Source of the DNA: Azohydromonas australica DSM 1124
GTDB taxonomy: Bacteria; Pseudomonadota; Gammaproteobacteria; Burkholderiales; Burkholderiaceae_C
NCBI RefSeq assembly: GCF_000430725.1
Contig: NZ_AUMO01000038.1
Coordinates: 62,001 to 126,000, forward strand
Direction: 5' to 3'
DNA: 64,000 nucleotides
Below the pieces are notes generated by a model. The model was not told where the DNA came from. It did not search any database and saw only the letters and a list, made by a program, of their open reading frames with translations. Both the position numbers and the translations under genes were made by a program. Of the stretch, positions 54,226-62,632 are shown piece after piece; the first letter of the stretch is position 1, and every line of letters starts with the position of its first letter.

Positions 54226-55203
54226 TCAAAGGTCCAGCACCAGTCGCGGCGAGCGCGCGCGCGAGCAGCAGACCAGGATCTGGTCGTTGGCGGCGCGCTC
54301 CTCGTCCGTGAGGTAGGCGTCGCGGTGCTCCGGCTCGCCTTCGAGCACGGTGCAGGCGCAGGTGCCGCACACGCCCTGCTCGCAGGACACGGGCACCTCG
54401 ATGCCCAGGCCCTTGAGCGCGTCCAGCAGCGACTGCTGCGGCGCCACGCGCACGGTCTTGCCGCTGCGCTGGGCCACCAGCTCGAAAGCTGGGTCTTCGC
54501 CTGTCGAGGCGGTGCCCGCGGTGGGCGCGGCGAAGTACTCGCGGTGGATCTGCGCGCTGTCCAGGCCGGCCTGCGCCGCCTCGCCCATCACCCAGTCCAT
54601 GAAGCCGCTGGGCCCGCAGACGTAGAGGTGGCGGCCGGCCGGCGCGGCGCGCAGCACCGCGGCGGCGTCCAGCCGCTGCGGCGCCCCGTCGTCGTCGAAG
54701 TGCAGGTGCACCCGCTGCGCCCAGGGCGCGGCGGCGATCTCGTCCAGGAAGGCCGCCTGGGTGCGGCTGCGGGCGCAGTAGTGCAGCTCGAAGGCGGTGC
54801 CCGCCGCGTGCAGCGTCCACGCCATGGCCAGCATCGGCGTGATGCCGATGCCGCCGCCCACCAGCACGCTGTAGGGCGCCGCCTCGGCCAGCGGGAAGTG
54901 GTTGCGCGGCGCGCTGATGCGCAGCCGCGTGCCCTCGCGCAGCTCGCGGTGCACGGCCACGGAGCCGCCGCGCGAGGCCGGGTCCTGCAGCACGCCCAGC
55001 CGGTAGGCGCGGCGCTCGCCGGGGTTGCTGCACAGGGAGTAGGGCCGCACCAGCCCGCCGGGCAGGTGCAGGTCCACGTGGGCGCCGGCGCTGAAGGGCG
55101 GCAGCGGCGCGCCGGCCGGATCGGCCAGGGTCAGCACCGCCACGGCCTGGCCCTGGAGCTCGCGGTGGCGCACCACCACGTCGATGAGAGATTGCGTGCT
55201 CAT
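54226..55203 (-). CDS. iacF: Phthalate-dioxygenase-type reductase, IacF-like
   Basis: A 325-residue one-protein electron carrier. An FMN/NAD(P)-binding part (residues about 1-230, with RPYSLCSNP and VGGGIGITPMLAM) is followed by a plant-type [2Fe-2S] domain with cysteines 274, 279, 282 and 312 (CEQGVCGTC). It delivers electrons to the Rieske dioxygenase encoded upstream. The domain order FMN-NAD-[2Fe-2S] is that of PDR/VanB. Confidence 0.82.
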   Translation of the reverse strand: MSTQSLIDVVVRHRELQGQAVAVLTLADPAGAPLPPFSAGAHVDLHLPGGLVRPYSLCSNPGERRAYRLGVLQDPASRGGSVAVHRELREGTRLRISAPRNHFPLAEAAPYSVLVGGGIGITPMLAMAWTLHAAGTAFELHYCARSRTQAAFLDEIAAAPWAQRVHLHFDDDGAPQRLDAAAVLRAAPAGRHLYVCGPSGFMDWVMGEAAQAGLDSAQIHREYFAAPTAGTASTGEDPAFELVAQRSGKTVRVAPQQSLLDALKGLGIEVPVSCEQGVCGTCACTVLEGEPEHRDAYLTDEERAANDQILVCCSRARSPRLVLDL

Positions 55204-55226
55204 GGGTGTGGACTCCTGCAGAGCGG

Positions 55227-55988
55227 TCAGCGCATGAAGATGCCGCCGTTGACGTCCCAGGCCGCGCCGGTGGCGGAGTCGGCCTCGGCCGAGGCCAGCA
55301 GCACCACCAGCCGGGCGATGAAGCGCGGGTTGCCCAGGCGCTGCACGGGAATCTGCTTCGTCAACTGCTCCAGCCGCTCGGCCGGCACCGCGGCGCGCAC
55401 CGAGGGCAGCTCCAGCGGGCCCGGCGCCACGGCGTTGACGGTCACGCCGCGCGAGGCCAGCTCGCGGGCGAAGATCTTGGTCAGCGTCAGGATGCCGGCC
55501 TTGGACGAGGCGTAGTGCGCCCCCGAGGCCGTGCCGCCGTTCTGGCCCGCCAGCGAGGCCAGGTTGACGATGCGGCCGAAGCCGGCCTCGGCCATGGCCT
55601 GCCCCAGCACCTGGCAGCCCAGGAAGGTGCCGCGCAGGTTGATGTCCAGCACCTGCGAGAACTCCTCCGGCGTGATCTGCATCACCGGCGTCGTGAGCGT
55701 GAGCGCGGCGTTGTTGACCAGCACCTGCGGCACGGCCCAGGCGTTGCGCAGCCGGTCCAGCGCGGCCTCGAAGTGGCCGCGCTGCAGCACGTCCAGCGCG
55801 AGGCCGCAGGCCGTGGCGCCGGACGGGTCCAGCTCGGCGGCGGCGCGCTGCGCGGCCTCGCCGTCGCGGTCGCTGAGCGCGACGCGGTAGCCCGCGGCAT
55901 GCAGCTCCTCGGCGATGTGGCGGCCCAGGCCGGCCGCGGCGCCGGTGACCAGCGCGACGGGCAGCGCCGTGGCGTCGGCGTCGCTCAT
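55227..55988 (-). CDS. iacE: Short-chain dehydrogenase, IacE-like
   Basis: A 253-residue SDR with cofactor motif TGAAAGLG (15-22), NNA (92-94), catalytic S145, Y159 and K163. It could oxidise a dihydrodiol or hydroxy intermediate of the pathway. A GTG start six codons upstream overlaps the iacD stop (GTGA) and is an alternative; the ATG gives the more usual N-terminus and has AAGG before it. Confidence 0.78.
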   Translation of the reverse strand: MSDADATALPVALVTGAAAGLGRHIAEELHAAGYRVALSDRDGEAAQRAAAELDPSGATACGLALDVLQRGHFEAALDRLRNAWAVPQVLVNNAALTLTTPVMQITPEEFSQVLDINLRGTFLGCQVLGQAMAEAGFGRIVNLASLAGQNGGTASGAHYASSKAGILTLTKIFARELASRGVTVNAVAPGPLELPSVRAAVPAERLEQLTKQIPVQRLGNPRFIARLVVLLASAEADSATGAAWDVNGGIFMR

Positions 55989-56002
55989 GAAGGCCTTGCG
56001 GT

Positions 56003-56479
56003 TCACAGCAGGTACCCCACGCTGGTGAGCGTGTCGGCCGAGTTGATCAGCCGCACCACCTTGCGGCGGATGCGCCAGCCGCTGCCGTTGCGCTCCAGCT
56101 CCCAGGTCACGTCGGCGGTGTGCTGGTGGAAGCAGGCCTTGCGGAAGTCGCGCAGGTCCTGCGCGCCGCGCAGCGTGAGCACGCCGCCCGCGTCGCCGAG
56201 CACGCGCAGCCGCGAGACGTTGCGCACGGTGCGCGCGCGCGGCTGGGTGGAGACGGACTCGCCGCTGGTGAGCCGCGCCACGCGCTTGGCGCGCATGTCG
56301 GCGTCGTCGTGGGCGTAGTTGAGCGTGTTGGCGAAGTCTTCGGTGGCCGGGTCGATGGGCACGATGTAGAGCCCATCGGGCGTCCAGAGGTCGAGCCAGG
56401 CGGCGTACTCGGCATGGTCGAGCATGTCGGCCTCCGCCCAGACGAAGGCGGTGGCGCTGTAGAGAAGGTCGAGGTTCAT
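56003..56479 (-). CDS. iacD: Ring-hydroxylating dioxygenase beta subunit, IacD-like
   Basis: A 158-residue small subunit of the NTF2-like fold (EADMLDHAEYAAWLDLWTPDG; RVLGDAGGVLTLR; RRKVVRLINSADTLTSVGYLL). It is structural and forms a heteromer with the alpha subunit encoded 37 bp upstream. Confidence 0.82.
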   Translation of the reverse strand: MNLDLLYSATAFVWAEADMLDHAEYAAWLDLWTPDGLYIVPIDPATEDFANTLNYAHDDADMRAKRVARLTSGESVSTQPRARTVRNVSRLRVLGDAGGVLTLRGAQDLRDFRKACFHQHTADVTWELERNGSGWRIRRKVVRLINSADTLTSVGYLL

Positions 56480-56516
56480 GGTGCTGGGGATGGGGGGTTG
56501 CTCGGGTGCGGGCGGC

Positions 56517-57791
56517 TCAGGCCGTCATCAGCTTCTTCCACTGCTGGTAGGCGGCGCGCATGCCGGTCTCGGCGCTGACGTCGCCGGCGCGGCCGTCGGC
56601 GGTGAGGCGCTCGCCGGGCAGGCCGCGGTTGAGCAGGATCCACAGGTCGCGCCCCGCGCTGGAGCCCTTCTGCACCCGCTCCCACGCCTCGGAGTCGTCG
56701 GGCGTGCCGAAGCCCATCGGGCCCTGGAAGTGCTCGTGCAGCCGCAGCCGCGCTTGGTTGGCCACGGCCGGGCCGCCGTCCATGGTGATGACGGCGTGGT
56801 GGATCTCGGTCTCGTTCACCGCCACCGGCTGCAGCACGCGGAAGAACGCCATCGAGCAGGCGATGTTGGGGAACAGGTTGAGGTTGAAACCCGAGCCGCC
56901 CACGGCGCGCACGATGCGCCGCACCTGCGCCTCCTCATGTCCCTCGTCGCGCAGCGCCTGCGCCAGCTCCTCGAAGCGCGCGGGGACGGGGTCGTCCAGA
57001 TTGGCTTCCAGGTCCACCAGCTCCGGGATCATCACCATCACGCTGTGCCCGTTGCCCAGGTCCTCGACGTAGCCCGGGCCGCCCACGAAGTCGAGCATGC
57101 GCTCGGTCTGCGGGTCCACCGAGCTGAGGAAGCTCTTGTGCACCAGCGGGAAGTGGTAGGCGTCGGTGGTGTTCTCCAGCTGGATCTTCCAGTTGCCGGG
57201 GAAGCGGAAGCGGTGCTCGCCGGCGACCTTCACGGGGTAGCCCGCGCCCTGCTTCATGAACAGGTCGATCCACTTCCTGGCCGGGCCCAGCCACTGCTGC
57301 AGCGGCTCGATGTCGTCGCGGAAGGTGGCGAAGATCATCCCGGCGTACTGCTCCACGCGCAGGCTCACCAGCGGGAACTCGCCCTTGTCCAGGCAGTCGC
57401 CATAGCTCTCGGGGTGCGGCACGCCGCGCAGCGAGCCGTCCAGCGCGTAGGCCCAGCCGTGGTACGGGCACACGAAGCTGGCGGTCTTGCCCTTCTTGTG
57501 CTCGCACACGGTAGCGGCGCGGTGGCGGCAGCGGTTGAGCAGCACGTGCACCTGGTTCTTGCGGTCGCGCACCACGATCACCGGCTCGCTGCCGACCCAG
57601 TGGGTCTTGAAGCTGCCGGGGTCGGGCAGCTCGCTGGCATGCGCCACCCACACCCAGCAGTTGCGGAAGATGCGGTCCATCTCCTGCTCGAAGATCAGCG
57701 GGTCGGTGTAGAGCGAGGTGTGCACGCGGTCCTCGCGCACGAGGTCGGCCAGCGGGCGCTGGAAGGTCAGGGGAGCAATCGGGGCGTTCAT
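56517..57791 (-). CDS. iacC: Rieske ring-hydroxylating dioxygenase alpha subunit, IacC-like
   Basis: A 424-residue oxygenase. The Rieske cluster ligands are C88, H90, C108 and H111 (CRH and CPYH), and the mononuclear iron ligands lie in DAYHFPLVH (H213, H218). D210 bridges the two sites as in other Rieske oxygenases. The start MNAPIAPL begins 32 bp after iacI. In the iac pathway this enzyme attacks the indole-derived intermediate on the way to catechol; the exact substrate here is not proved. Confidence 0.85.
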   Translation of the reverse strand: MNAPIAPLTFQRPLADLVREDRVHTSLYTDPLIFEQEMDRIFRNCWVWVAHASELPDPGSFKTHWVGSEPVIVVRDRKNQVHVLLNRCRHRAATVCEHKKGKTASFVCPYHGWAYALDGSLRGVPHPESYGDCLDKGEFPLVSLRVEQYAGMIFATFRDDIEPLQQWLGPARKWIDLFMKQGAGYPVKVAGEHRFRFPGNWKIQLENTTDAYHFPLVHKSFLSSVDPQTERMLDFVGGPGYVEDLGNGHSVMVMIPELVDLEANLDDPVPARFEELAQALRDEGHEEAQVRRIVRAVGGSGFNLNLFPNIACSMAFFRVLQPVAVNETEIHHAVITMDGGPAVANQARLRLHEHFQGPMGFGTPDDSEAWERVQKGSSAGRDLWILLNRGLPGERLTADGRAGDVSAETGMRAAYQQWKKLMTA

Positions 57792-57823
57792 CGTGGAGGC
57801 GGGGTCTGAAGGTGGATAAATGC

Positions 57824-58372
57824 TCAGGCGGCTTGCGCGGCGGGCACGGGCAGCGGGGCGTCGCTGTGCCAGTGGCTCACCGGGCGGCTGAACAGGTTCT
57901 CGGTCTGGAAGCGCGCGATGCGCCAGCGGCCGTCGGCGCAGCGGGCCATGCCCAGCTGCAGCCGCGCGGCGTTGAGGTGCGAGGCGCCGTCGGCGAAGGT
58001 GGAGGTCTGCAACATCACCCACTCGGCGTCGGCGCTGTCCTCGCCGGTGGGCACGATGTGCTCGCTGGTGAGGAAGTGCACGTTGAGCGCGAAGTGCGCC
58101 GGCGTGCGCATGTAGCGGCCGAACATGGCGCCGATCGCCTCGCGGCCTTGGTGCCCGCCGAAGCTCGCGCCGTAGCGCGCGCCCTTGCCGGCCCACAGGG
58201 CGTCCTCGGTGAAGCAGTCCAGCAGCTCGTGCAGCGACGTGGACGCATCGAGCCGGTCGCACAGCGCCATGTAGCGCGTGACGCAGGCGCGGATGGCGTC
58301 GGCGTCCTCGAAGCGGCGCAGCCGGGCTTCCAGCTGCGCCAGGCGGCTCTCTAGGGCCTGCGGCGTGGTCAC
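57824..58372 (-). CDS. iacI: SnoaL-like (NTF2 fold) protein, IacI-like
   Basis: A 182-residue protein of the SnoaL-like domain family. The GTG start is supported by a clear GGGAGG 6 nt upstream; no ATG gives the full domain. The N-terminal coiled part (LESRLAQLEARLRRFEDADAI) precedes the domain (about 30-160). The function of IacI-type proteins is not settled. It starts 14 bp after iacB. Confidence 0.72.
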   Translation of the reverse strand: MTTPQALESRLAQLEARLRRFEDADAIRACVTRYMALCDRLDASTSLHELLDCFTEDALWAGKGARYGASFGGHQGREAIGAMFGRYMRTPAHFALNVHFLTSEHIVPTGEDSADAEWVMLQTSTFADGASHLNAARLQLGMARCADGRWRIARFQTENLFSRPVSHWHSDAPLPVPAAQAA

Positions 58373-58386
58373 GGCAGCCTCCCGCC

Positions 58387-58797
58387 TCAAGCCGCGACGG
58401 CCGCGGAAGCCGGCGCCGGCTGCGCCAGCAGCTCCGGCGGCACGACCAGCTCGCGCCCCATGCGGGCCTCGATGCGCGCGTACTTCCAGAGCTTGTAGGG
58501 GCCGTCGCCCACGACGATGGTGCGCAGCAGGTTGCACGCGGCGTGCACGGTCTGCACGTCGGGCACGTCGGCCAGCACGTAGCAGGTCCAGGGAGAGGTG
58601 GTGGAGGGGCCGACCATGGACTGGTCGTCGTCCATGTTGCCCAGCACCTTCACGCCGGGCAGCGCGCCGATGCCGTTCATCATGCGGCCGAAGGCCAGCC
58701 ACACGGCCTTGGCCTCCTCGGGGCCGGCGTCGAAGAAGTTCTGGTTGATGCCGATGCAGAACAGCGTGCGCAGCGGTTTCACGGGGGTGGAGCTCAT
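58387..58797 (-). CDS. iacB: IacB-like small protein
   Basis: A 136-residue soluble protein with RTLFCIGINQNFFDAG and the central segment VKVLGNMDDDQSMVGPS, and PWTCYVLADVPDVQTVHAACNLLRT, which I recognise as IacB-type sequence. Members are found in indole-3-acetate degradation clusters and have no proven activity. It lies between iacA and iacI, the usual place. Confidence 0.68.
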   Translation of the reverse strand: MSSTPVKPLRTLFCIGINQNFFDAGPEEAKAVWLAFGRMMNGIGALPGVKVLGNMDDDQSMVGPSTTSPWTCYVLADVPDVQTVHAACNLLRTIVVGDGPYKLWKYARIEARMGRELVVPPELLAQPAPASAAVAA

Positions 58798-58843
58798 GCG
58801 GGTCCTTGAAGGGGGTCGGAAGAAGAAGGGTTAGAGGCGGGGC

Positions 58844-60016
58844 TCAGAGGTAGCCCGGCAGCGGGGCCTGGCCGAACAACATCGCGCCGGCGTTCTGGTA
58901 GGTGATGTCGCCCATGAAGGCGTGCTGGGTCAGCACGTGGCTGTCGCGCACCTGCTGCGAGATGGGGCTGGCGTCGTACACGCCGGTCATGCCGGTGAGC
59001 AGCTGCACGCTGCGGGCGACTTCCGCGCCGGTGCGCGCCGCGTGGGTGGATGACAGCCGCAACATGCTGACCTGCTCCGGGCTGAGCGCGTCGCCCTTGA
59101 GCAGCACCTCCCAGGCCTCGTCGATGGCGGCATAGAAGAAGGCGCGCGCCGCGCGCAGCTGTGCCTCGGCGCGGCCCAGCTCCAGCTGCACCTGCGGCCG
59201 GTCGGCCAGGCGCGGCGCGCCGGTGACGGAGACACGCCCCGCGGCCATCGCGCGCAGCTCCTCGATGGCGCCGCGCGCGATGCCCAGCCCGACGACGGAC
59301 AGCACCTGCGCCGCGAAGGACAGCGTGGGGTAGCGGAACATCGGCTCCTCGCGCTGCGAGGCGCTGCCGCGCACGAAGGTCCATTCCTCGGGCACCACCA
59401 CGCGATCGACCACCACGTCGTGGCTGCCCGTGCCCACCAGTCCGGACACCTCCCACGCCAGCTCGATGCGCGCCTTCTCGCGCGGCATCACCGCCATGCG
59501 CGGCAGGCCGGACTTCTCGCCCTCCGCCGGCGCGATGCCCACGCCGATGAGCTGCGCGCCCATGCAGCCGCTGGCAAAGCTCCAGCGCCCGCTGACTTCG
59601 AACCCCCCCTCAACGCGTGGCGCGCGCTGCGGCGGAAAGATGCCGCCGGCAAACACCACGTCCGGGCCGCCGGCATAGATCTGCGCGAAGGTGGCCGGCG
59701 GCAGCGCCGCCAGGTAGGTCACGGCCATGCCGAAGCTCGCCACCCAGCCGGCGGAGCCGTCGGCCTGCGACAGGGTCTCGACCAGCTCGCAGAACTCGCG
59801 CGGCGACTTCTGGTCGCCGCCGAAGGCGCGCGGCACCAGCGCGCGGTACACGCCCACCTCAATGAAGCGCTCGATGACGTCCGGCGCGATGTGGCGCAGC
59901 CGCGTGAACTCCTGGCGGCGGCGGCGGATGTCGCTGCACAGCAGGTCCAGCGAGGCGGGGCTCTTGGGCTCAGGCCCGGGCGATGCGCTCGTGCGCTCCA
60001 GGTTCAGCAAGGTCAT
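58844..60016 (-). CDS. iacA: Acyl-CoA-dehydrogenase-fold flavin monooxygenase, IacA-like
   Basis: A 390-residue protein of the group D flavoprotein type (acyl-CoA dehydrogenase fold), with the helical N-terminal part (about 30-120), a beta middle domain (FASGCMGAQLIGVGI, about 150-165) and a helical end. Such enzymes use reduced flavin from a partner reductase; IacG is encoded in the same operon. In known iac clusters, IacA oxidises indole-3-acetate in the first step. The start MTLLNLER has GGAGAA upstream. The gene heads the leftward operon, across a 398-bp gap from the importer genes. Confidence 0.78.
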   Translation of the reverse strand: MTLLNLERTSASPGPEPKSPASLDLLCSDIRRRRQEFTRLRHIAPDVIERFIEVGVYRALVPRAFGGDQKSPREFCELVETLSQADGSAGWVASFGMAVTYLAALPPATFAQIYAGGPDVVFAGGIFPPQRAPRVEGGFEVSGRWSFASGCMGAQLIGVGIAPAEGEKSGLPRMAVMPREKARIELAWEVSGLVGTGSHDVVVDRVVVPEEWTFVRGSASQREEPMFRYPTLSFAAQVLSVVGLGIARGAIEELRAMAAGRVSVTGAPRLADRPQVQLELGRAEAQLRAARAFFYAAIDEAWEVLLKGDALSPEQVSMLRLSSTHAARTGAEVARSVQLLTGMTGVYDASPISQQVRDSHVLTQHAFMGDITYQNAGAMLFGQAPLPGYL

Positions 60017-60414
60017 CGGGTTCTCCGGTCGCGGCGGAAAAAGTGGTCGTCGGATGGGGCGCAACAATAGAAGCTGATTACGTGAAAAGTCAAGTAAAAA
60101 ATTGAACGTCCTCAAAAAGCGCCAGTCCGGTGCGCGTTTATTCGCTGGATGCCGCCCAACGGGGCGCGAACGCACGCAATTGGTGAAAACCACGGCGCGA
60201 CAAGCATCTGCGCTGTGTCGGAGCGATTTGGCGTCTGCACATGGCTTTGCCGGTGCGGTCCGAGGAGGGCGGGCGCGGGCTTGATCTAGGGTAAATGCGG
60301 GTTCGGGTAATTACGTGAAAAGTGGCACGATTGCTGCACAGGGGAAGCGGCGCGGCCGTCCTCCCTGGCCGCTCTCGTGTTCCACCCGGCGCCGCGGCGC
60401 CACGGAGTCCCCCG
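60017..60414. promoter_or_regulatory. Divergent promoter region with a shared 14-bp motif
   Basis: ATTACGTGAAAAGT occurs twice in the same orientation, at 60077-60090 (toward iacA) and 60310-60323 (toward the binding-protein gene). The first copy continues into CAAGTAAAAAATT, giving a TTAC/GTAA dyad. The stretch 60077-60110 is very AT-rich. No regulator gene is adjacent; iac clusters normally carry a MarR regulator. No other gene is seen in the gap. Confidence 0.6.
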
Positions 60415-61566
60415 ATGCCGAAGTCCCTGTCCTTCCGCCCCTTCCTGCTGGCCAGCGTGCTGGTGCTGTCCACCGCCGCGCAGGCGCAGATCAAGGTGGG
60501 CGTCGTGTCCTCCTCCACCGGCCCGATCGCGCTGGTGGGCCTGCCGCAGAAGAACACCGTGCCGCTGCTGCCCACGCAGGTGGCCGGGCAGACGGTCGAG
60601 TACATCTCGCTGGACGACGCCAGCGACCCGACGGCCTCGGTGGCGGCCGTGAAAAAGCTCATCAACGAGCACAAGGTCGATGCGCTCATCGGCCCCAGCG
60701 GCTCGCCCAACGCCATGGGCGTGATCCAGTTCGTGGCCGAGGCCGGCGTGCCCATGTTCGCGCCGGTGGGCACGGCCGCCGTGGTACTGCCCATGAACGA
60801 GCAGAAGAAATGGGTCTTCAAGACCACGCAGAACGACGACCTCATCGCCCGCGCCCTGGTGCAGCACATGGTGGCGGCCAAGGTGAAGTCGGTGGGCTTC
60901 ATCGGCACGGCCGACCCCTACGGCGACAACTGGCTCAAGGTGTTCGGCGCCATGGCGACCGACTCGGGCATCAAGGTCGCCGCCACCGAGCGCTTCCAGC
61001 GCCAGGACACCTCGCTCACCGCGCAGAGCCTCAAGGTGCTCTCCGCCGCGCCGGATGCGGTGCTGATCGCCGCGCCGGGCAGCTCCGCGGTGCTGCCGCA
61101 GACCACGCTGGTGGACCAGGGCTACCGCGGCAAGGTCTACCAGACCCACGGCGCGGCACTGCCGGACTTCCTCAAGCTCGGCGGCAAGAAGGTGGAGGGC
61201 ACCATCCTGGCCGCCAGCGCGATGCTGGTGCTGGACCAGGTTCCCGACAGCCATCCGTCCAAGCAGATCGCCGGCGGCTACGTGGCGGCCTACCAGAAGC
61301 TGCATGGCACCGTGCCCGCGACCTTCGGCGCCAACGTCTTCGACGCCGGGCTGCTGCTGCAGGCGGCCATTCCCAAGGCGCTCAAGGCCGGCAAGCCCGG
61401 CACGCCGGCCTTCCGCAGCGCACTGCGCGACGCCATCGAGCAGGTCAAGGAGCTGCCCGCCACGCAGGGCGTCTACAACCTCAGCGCCTCGGACCACAGC
61501 GGCTTCGACGACCGTGGCCGCGAGCTCATCACCGTGAAGAACGGCAAGTGGGCGCTGCTCAAGTAA
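60415..61566 (+). CDS. Branched-chain-type ABC transporter substrate-binding protein
   Basis: A 383-residue periplasmic binding protein with a signal peptide (about 1-24, ending AAQAQ). The LivK-type fold is recognisable from [30 protein letters not shown] and [16 protein letters not shown]. It starts the importer operon; LivH follows 19 bp later. Proteins of this type in Burkholderiales often bind aromatic acids rather than leucine, and the position opposite an iac-like operon supports an aromatic ligand. Confidence 0.88.
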   Translation: MPKSLSFRPFLLASVLVLSTAAQAQIKVGVVSSSTGPIALVGLPQKNTVPLLPTQVAGQTVEYISLDDASDPTASVAAVKKLINEHKVDALIGPSGSPNAMGVIQFVAEAGVPMFAPVGTAAVVLPMNEQKKWVFKTTQNDDLIARALVQHMVAAKVKSVGFIGTADPYGDNWLKVFGAMATDSGIKVAATERFQRQDTSLTAQSLKVLSAAPDAVLIAAPGSSAVLPQTTLVDQGYRGKVYQTHGAALPDFLKLGGKKVEGTILAASAMLVLDQVPDSHPSKQIAGGYVAAYQKLHGTVPATFGANVFDAGLLLQAAIPKALKAGKPGTPAFRSALRDAIEQVKELPATQGVYNLSASDHSGFDDRGRELITVKNGKWALLK

Positions 61567-61585
61567 GCCCCGGGCACCGCAAGCC

Positions 61586-62632
61586 ATGAACCTGCAGATT
61601 GCCCTGCTGCTGGGCCAGGACGGCATGACCAACGGCGCGGTGTACGCGCTGCTGGCCCTGTCGATCGTGCTGGTCTTCACCGTCACCCGGGTGCTGCTCG
61701 TGCCCCAGGGGGAGTTCGTCACCTTCGGCGCCATGACCATGGCCGCGCTGCAGGCCGGCCAGGCGCCGCGCCTGGCGTGGCTGGTCTTCGGCGTGGCGCT
61801 GCTGCACTTCCTGCAGCGCGCCTGGGAGTCCCGCCGCGGCGCCGCCTGCGAGGACGGCCCGCTGCGCTGGCGCGATGCCCGCGGCCTGCTCTACGCGCTG
61901 GCGCTGCTGGCGCTCACGCGCTGGGCCGCGCAGGCCTCGCTGCCCCTGCTGGCGCAGGTGGCCCTGACGCTGGCCCTCGTCGTGCCGCTGGGCCCCTGGC
62001 TGTACGACCTGTGCTTCCGCCCCATCGCCGCCGCTCACGGGCTGGTGCTGCTGATCGTCTCCATCGCGCTGCACGTGGTGCTGGTGGGTGTGGCGCTGCT
62101 GATGTTCGGTGCCGAGGGCGCGCGCACGGAGCCCTTCTCCGAGGTCGGGCTGCAGCTCGGCCCGGTCATGCTCAAGTCGCAGACGCTGTGGGTGCTGGCA
62201 GTGACGCTGGCGCTGATCGCGGGGCTGTTCCTCTATTTCGAGCGCAGCCTGCGCGGCAAGGCGCTGCGCGCCACGGCCGTGAGCCGGCTCGGCGCGCAGC
62301 TCATGGGCATCTCGCCCGCCCAGGCCGGGCGCAGCTGCTTCGCGCTGGCCGCGCTCATCGGCGCGCTCTCGGGCGTGCTGATCGCGCCGCTGACCACGCT
62401 CTATTACGACTCCGGCTTCCTCATCAGCCTCAAGGGCTTCGTGGGCGCCGTGGTCGGCGGCCTGGTGAGCTTCCCGGTGGGCGCGCTGGGGGCGCTGGGC
62501 GTGGGCCTGGTGGAAGCTTTCTCAACGTTCTGGGCCAGTGCCTTCAAGGAAGTGATCGTGTTCACGCTGATCCTGCCGTTCCTGTTGTGGCGCTCGCTGT
62601 CGGCGGGCCGTGTCGAGGAGGAGCACGCATGA
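61586..62632 (+). CDS. livH: LivH-type ABC permease
   Basis: A 348-residue inner-membrane permease with about eight helices and LivH segments ([49 protein letters not shown]). It is longer than LivH of E. coli because of an insert at about residues 80-130. It overlaps the next gene by 4 bp (ATGA). Confidence 0.85.
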   Translation: MNLQIALLLGQDGMTNGAVYALLALSIVLVFTVTRVLLVPQGEFVTFGAMTMAALQAGQAPRLAWLVFGVALLHFLQRAWESRRGAACEDGPLRWRDARGLLYALALLALTRWAAQASLPLLAQVALTLALVVPLGPWLYDLCFRPIAAAHGLVLLIVSIALHVVLVGVALLMFGAEGARTEPFSEVGLQLGPVMLKSQTLWVLAVTLALIAGLFLYFERSLRGKALRATAVSRLGAQLMGISPAQAGRSCFALAALIGALSGVLIAPLTTLYYDSGFLISLKGFVGAVVGGLVSFPVGALGALGVGLVEAFSTFWASAFKEVIVFTLILPFLLWRSLSAGRVEEEHA

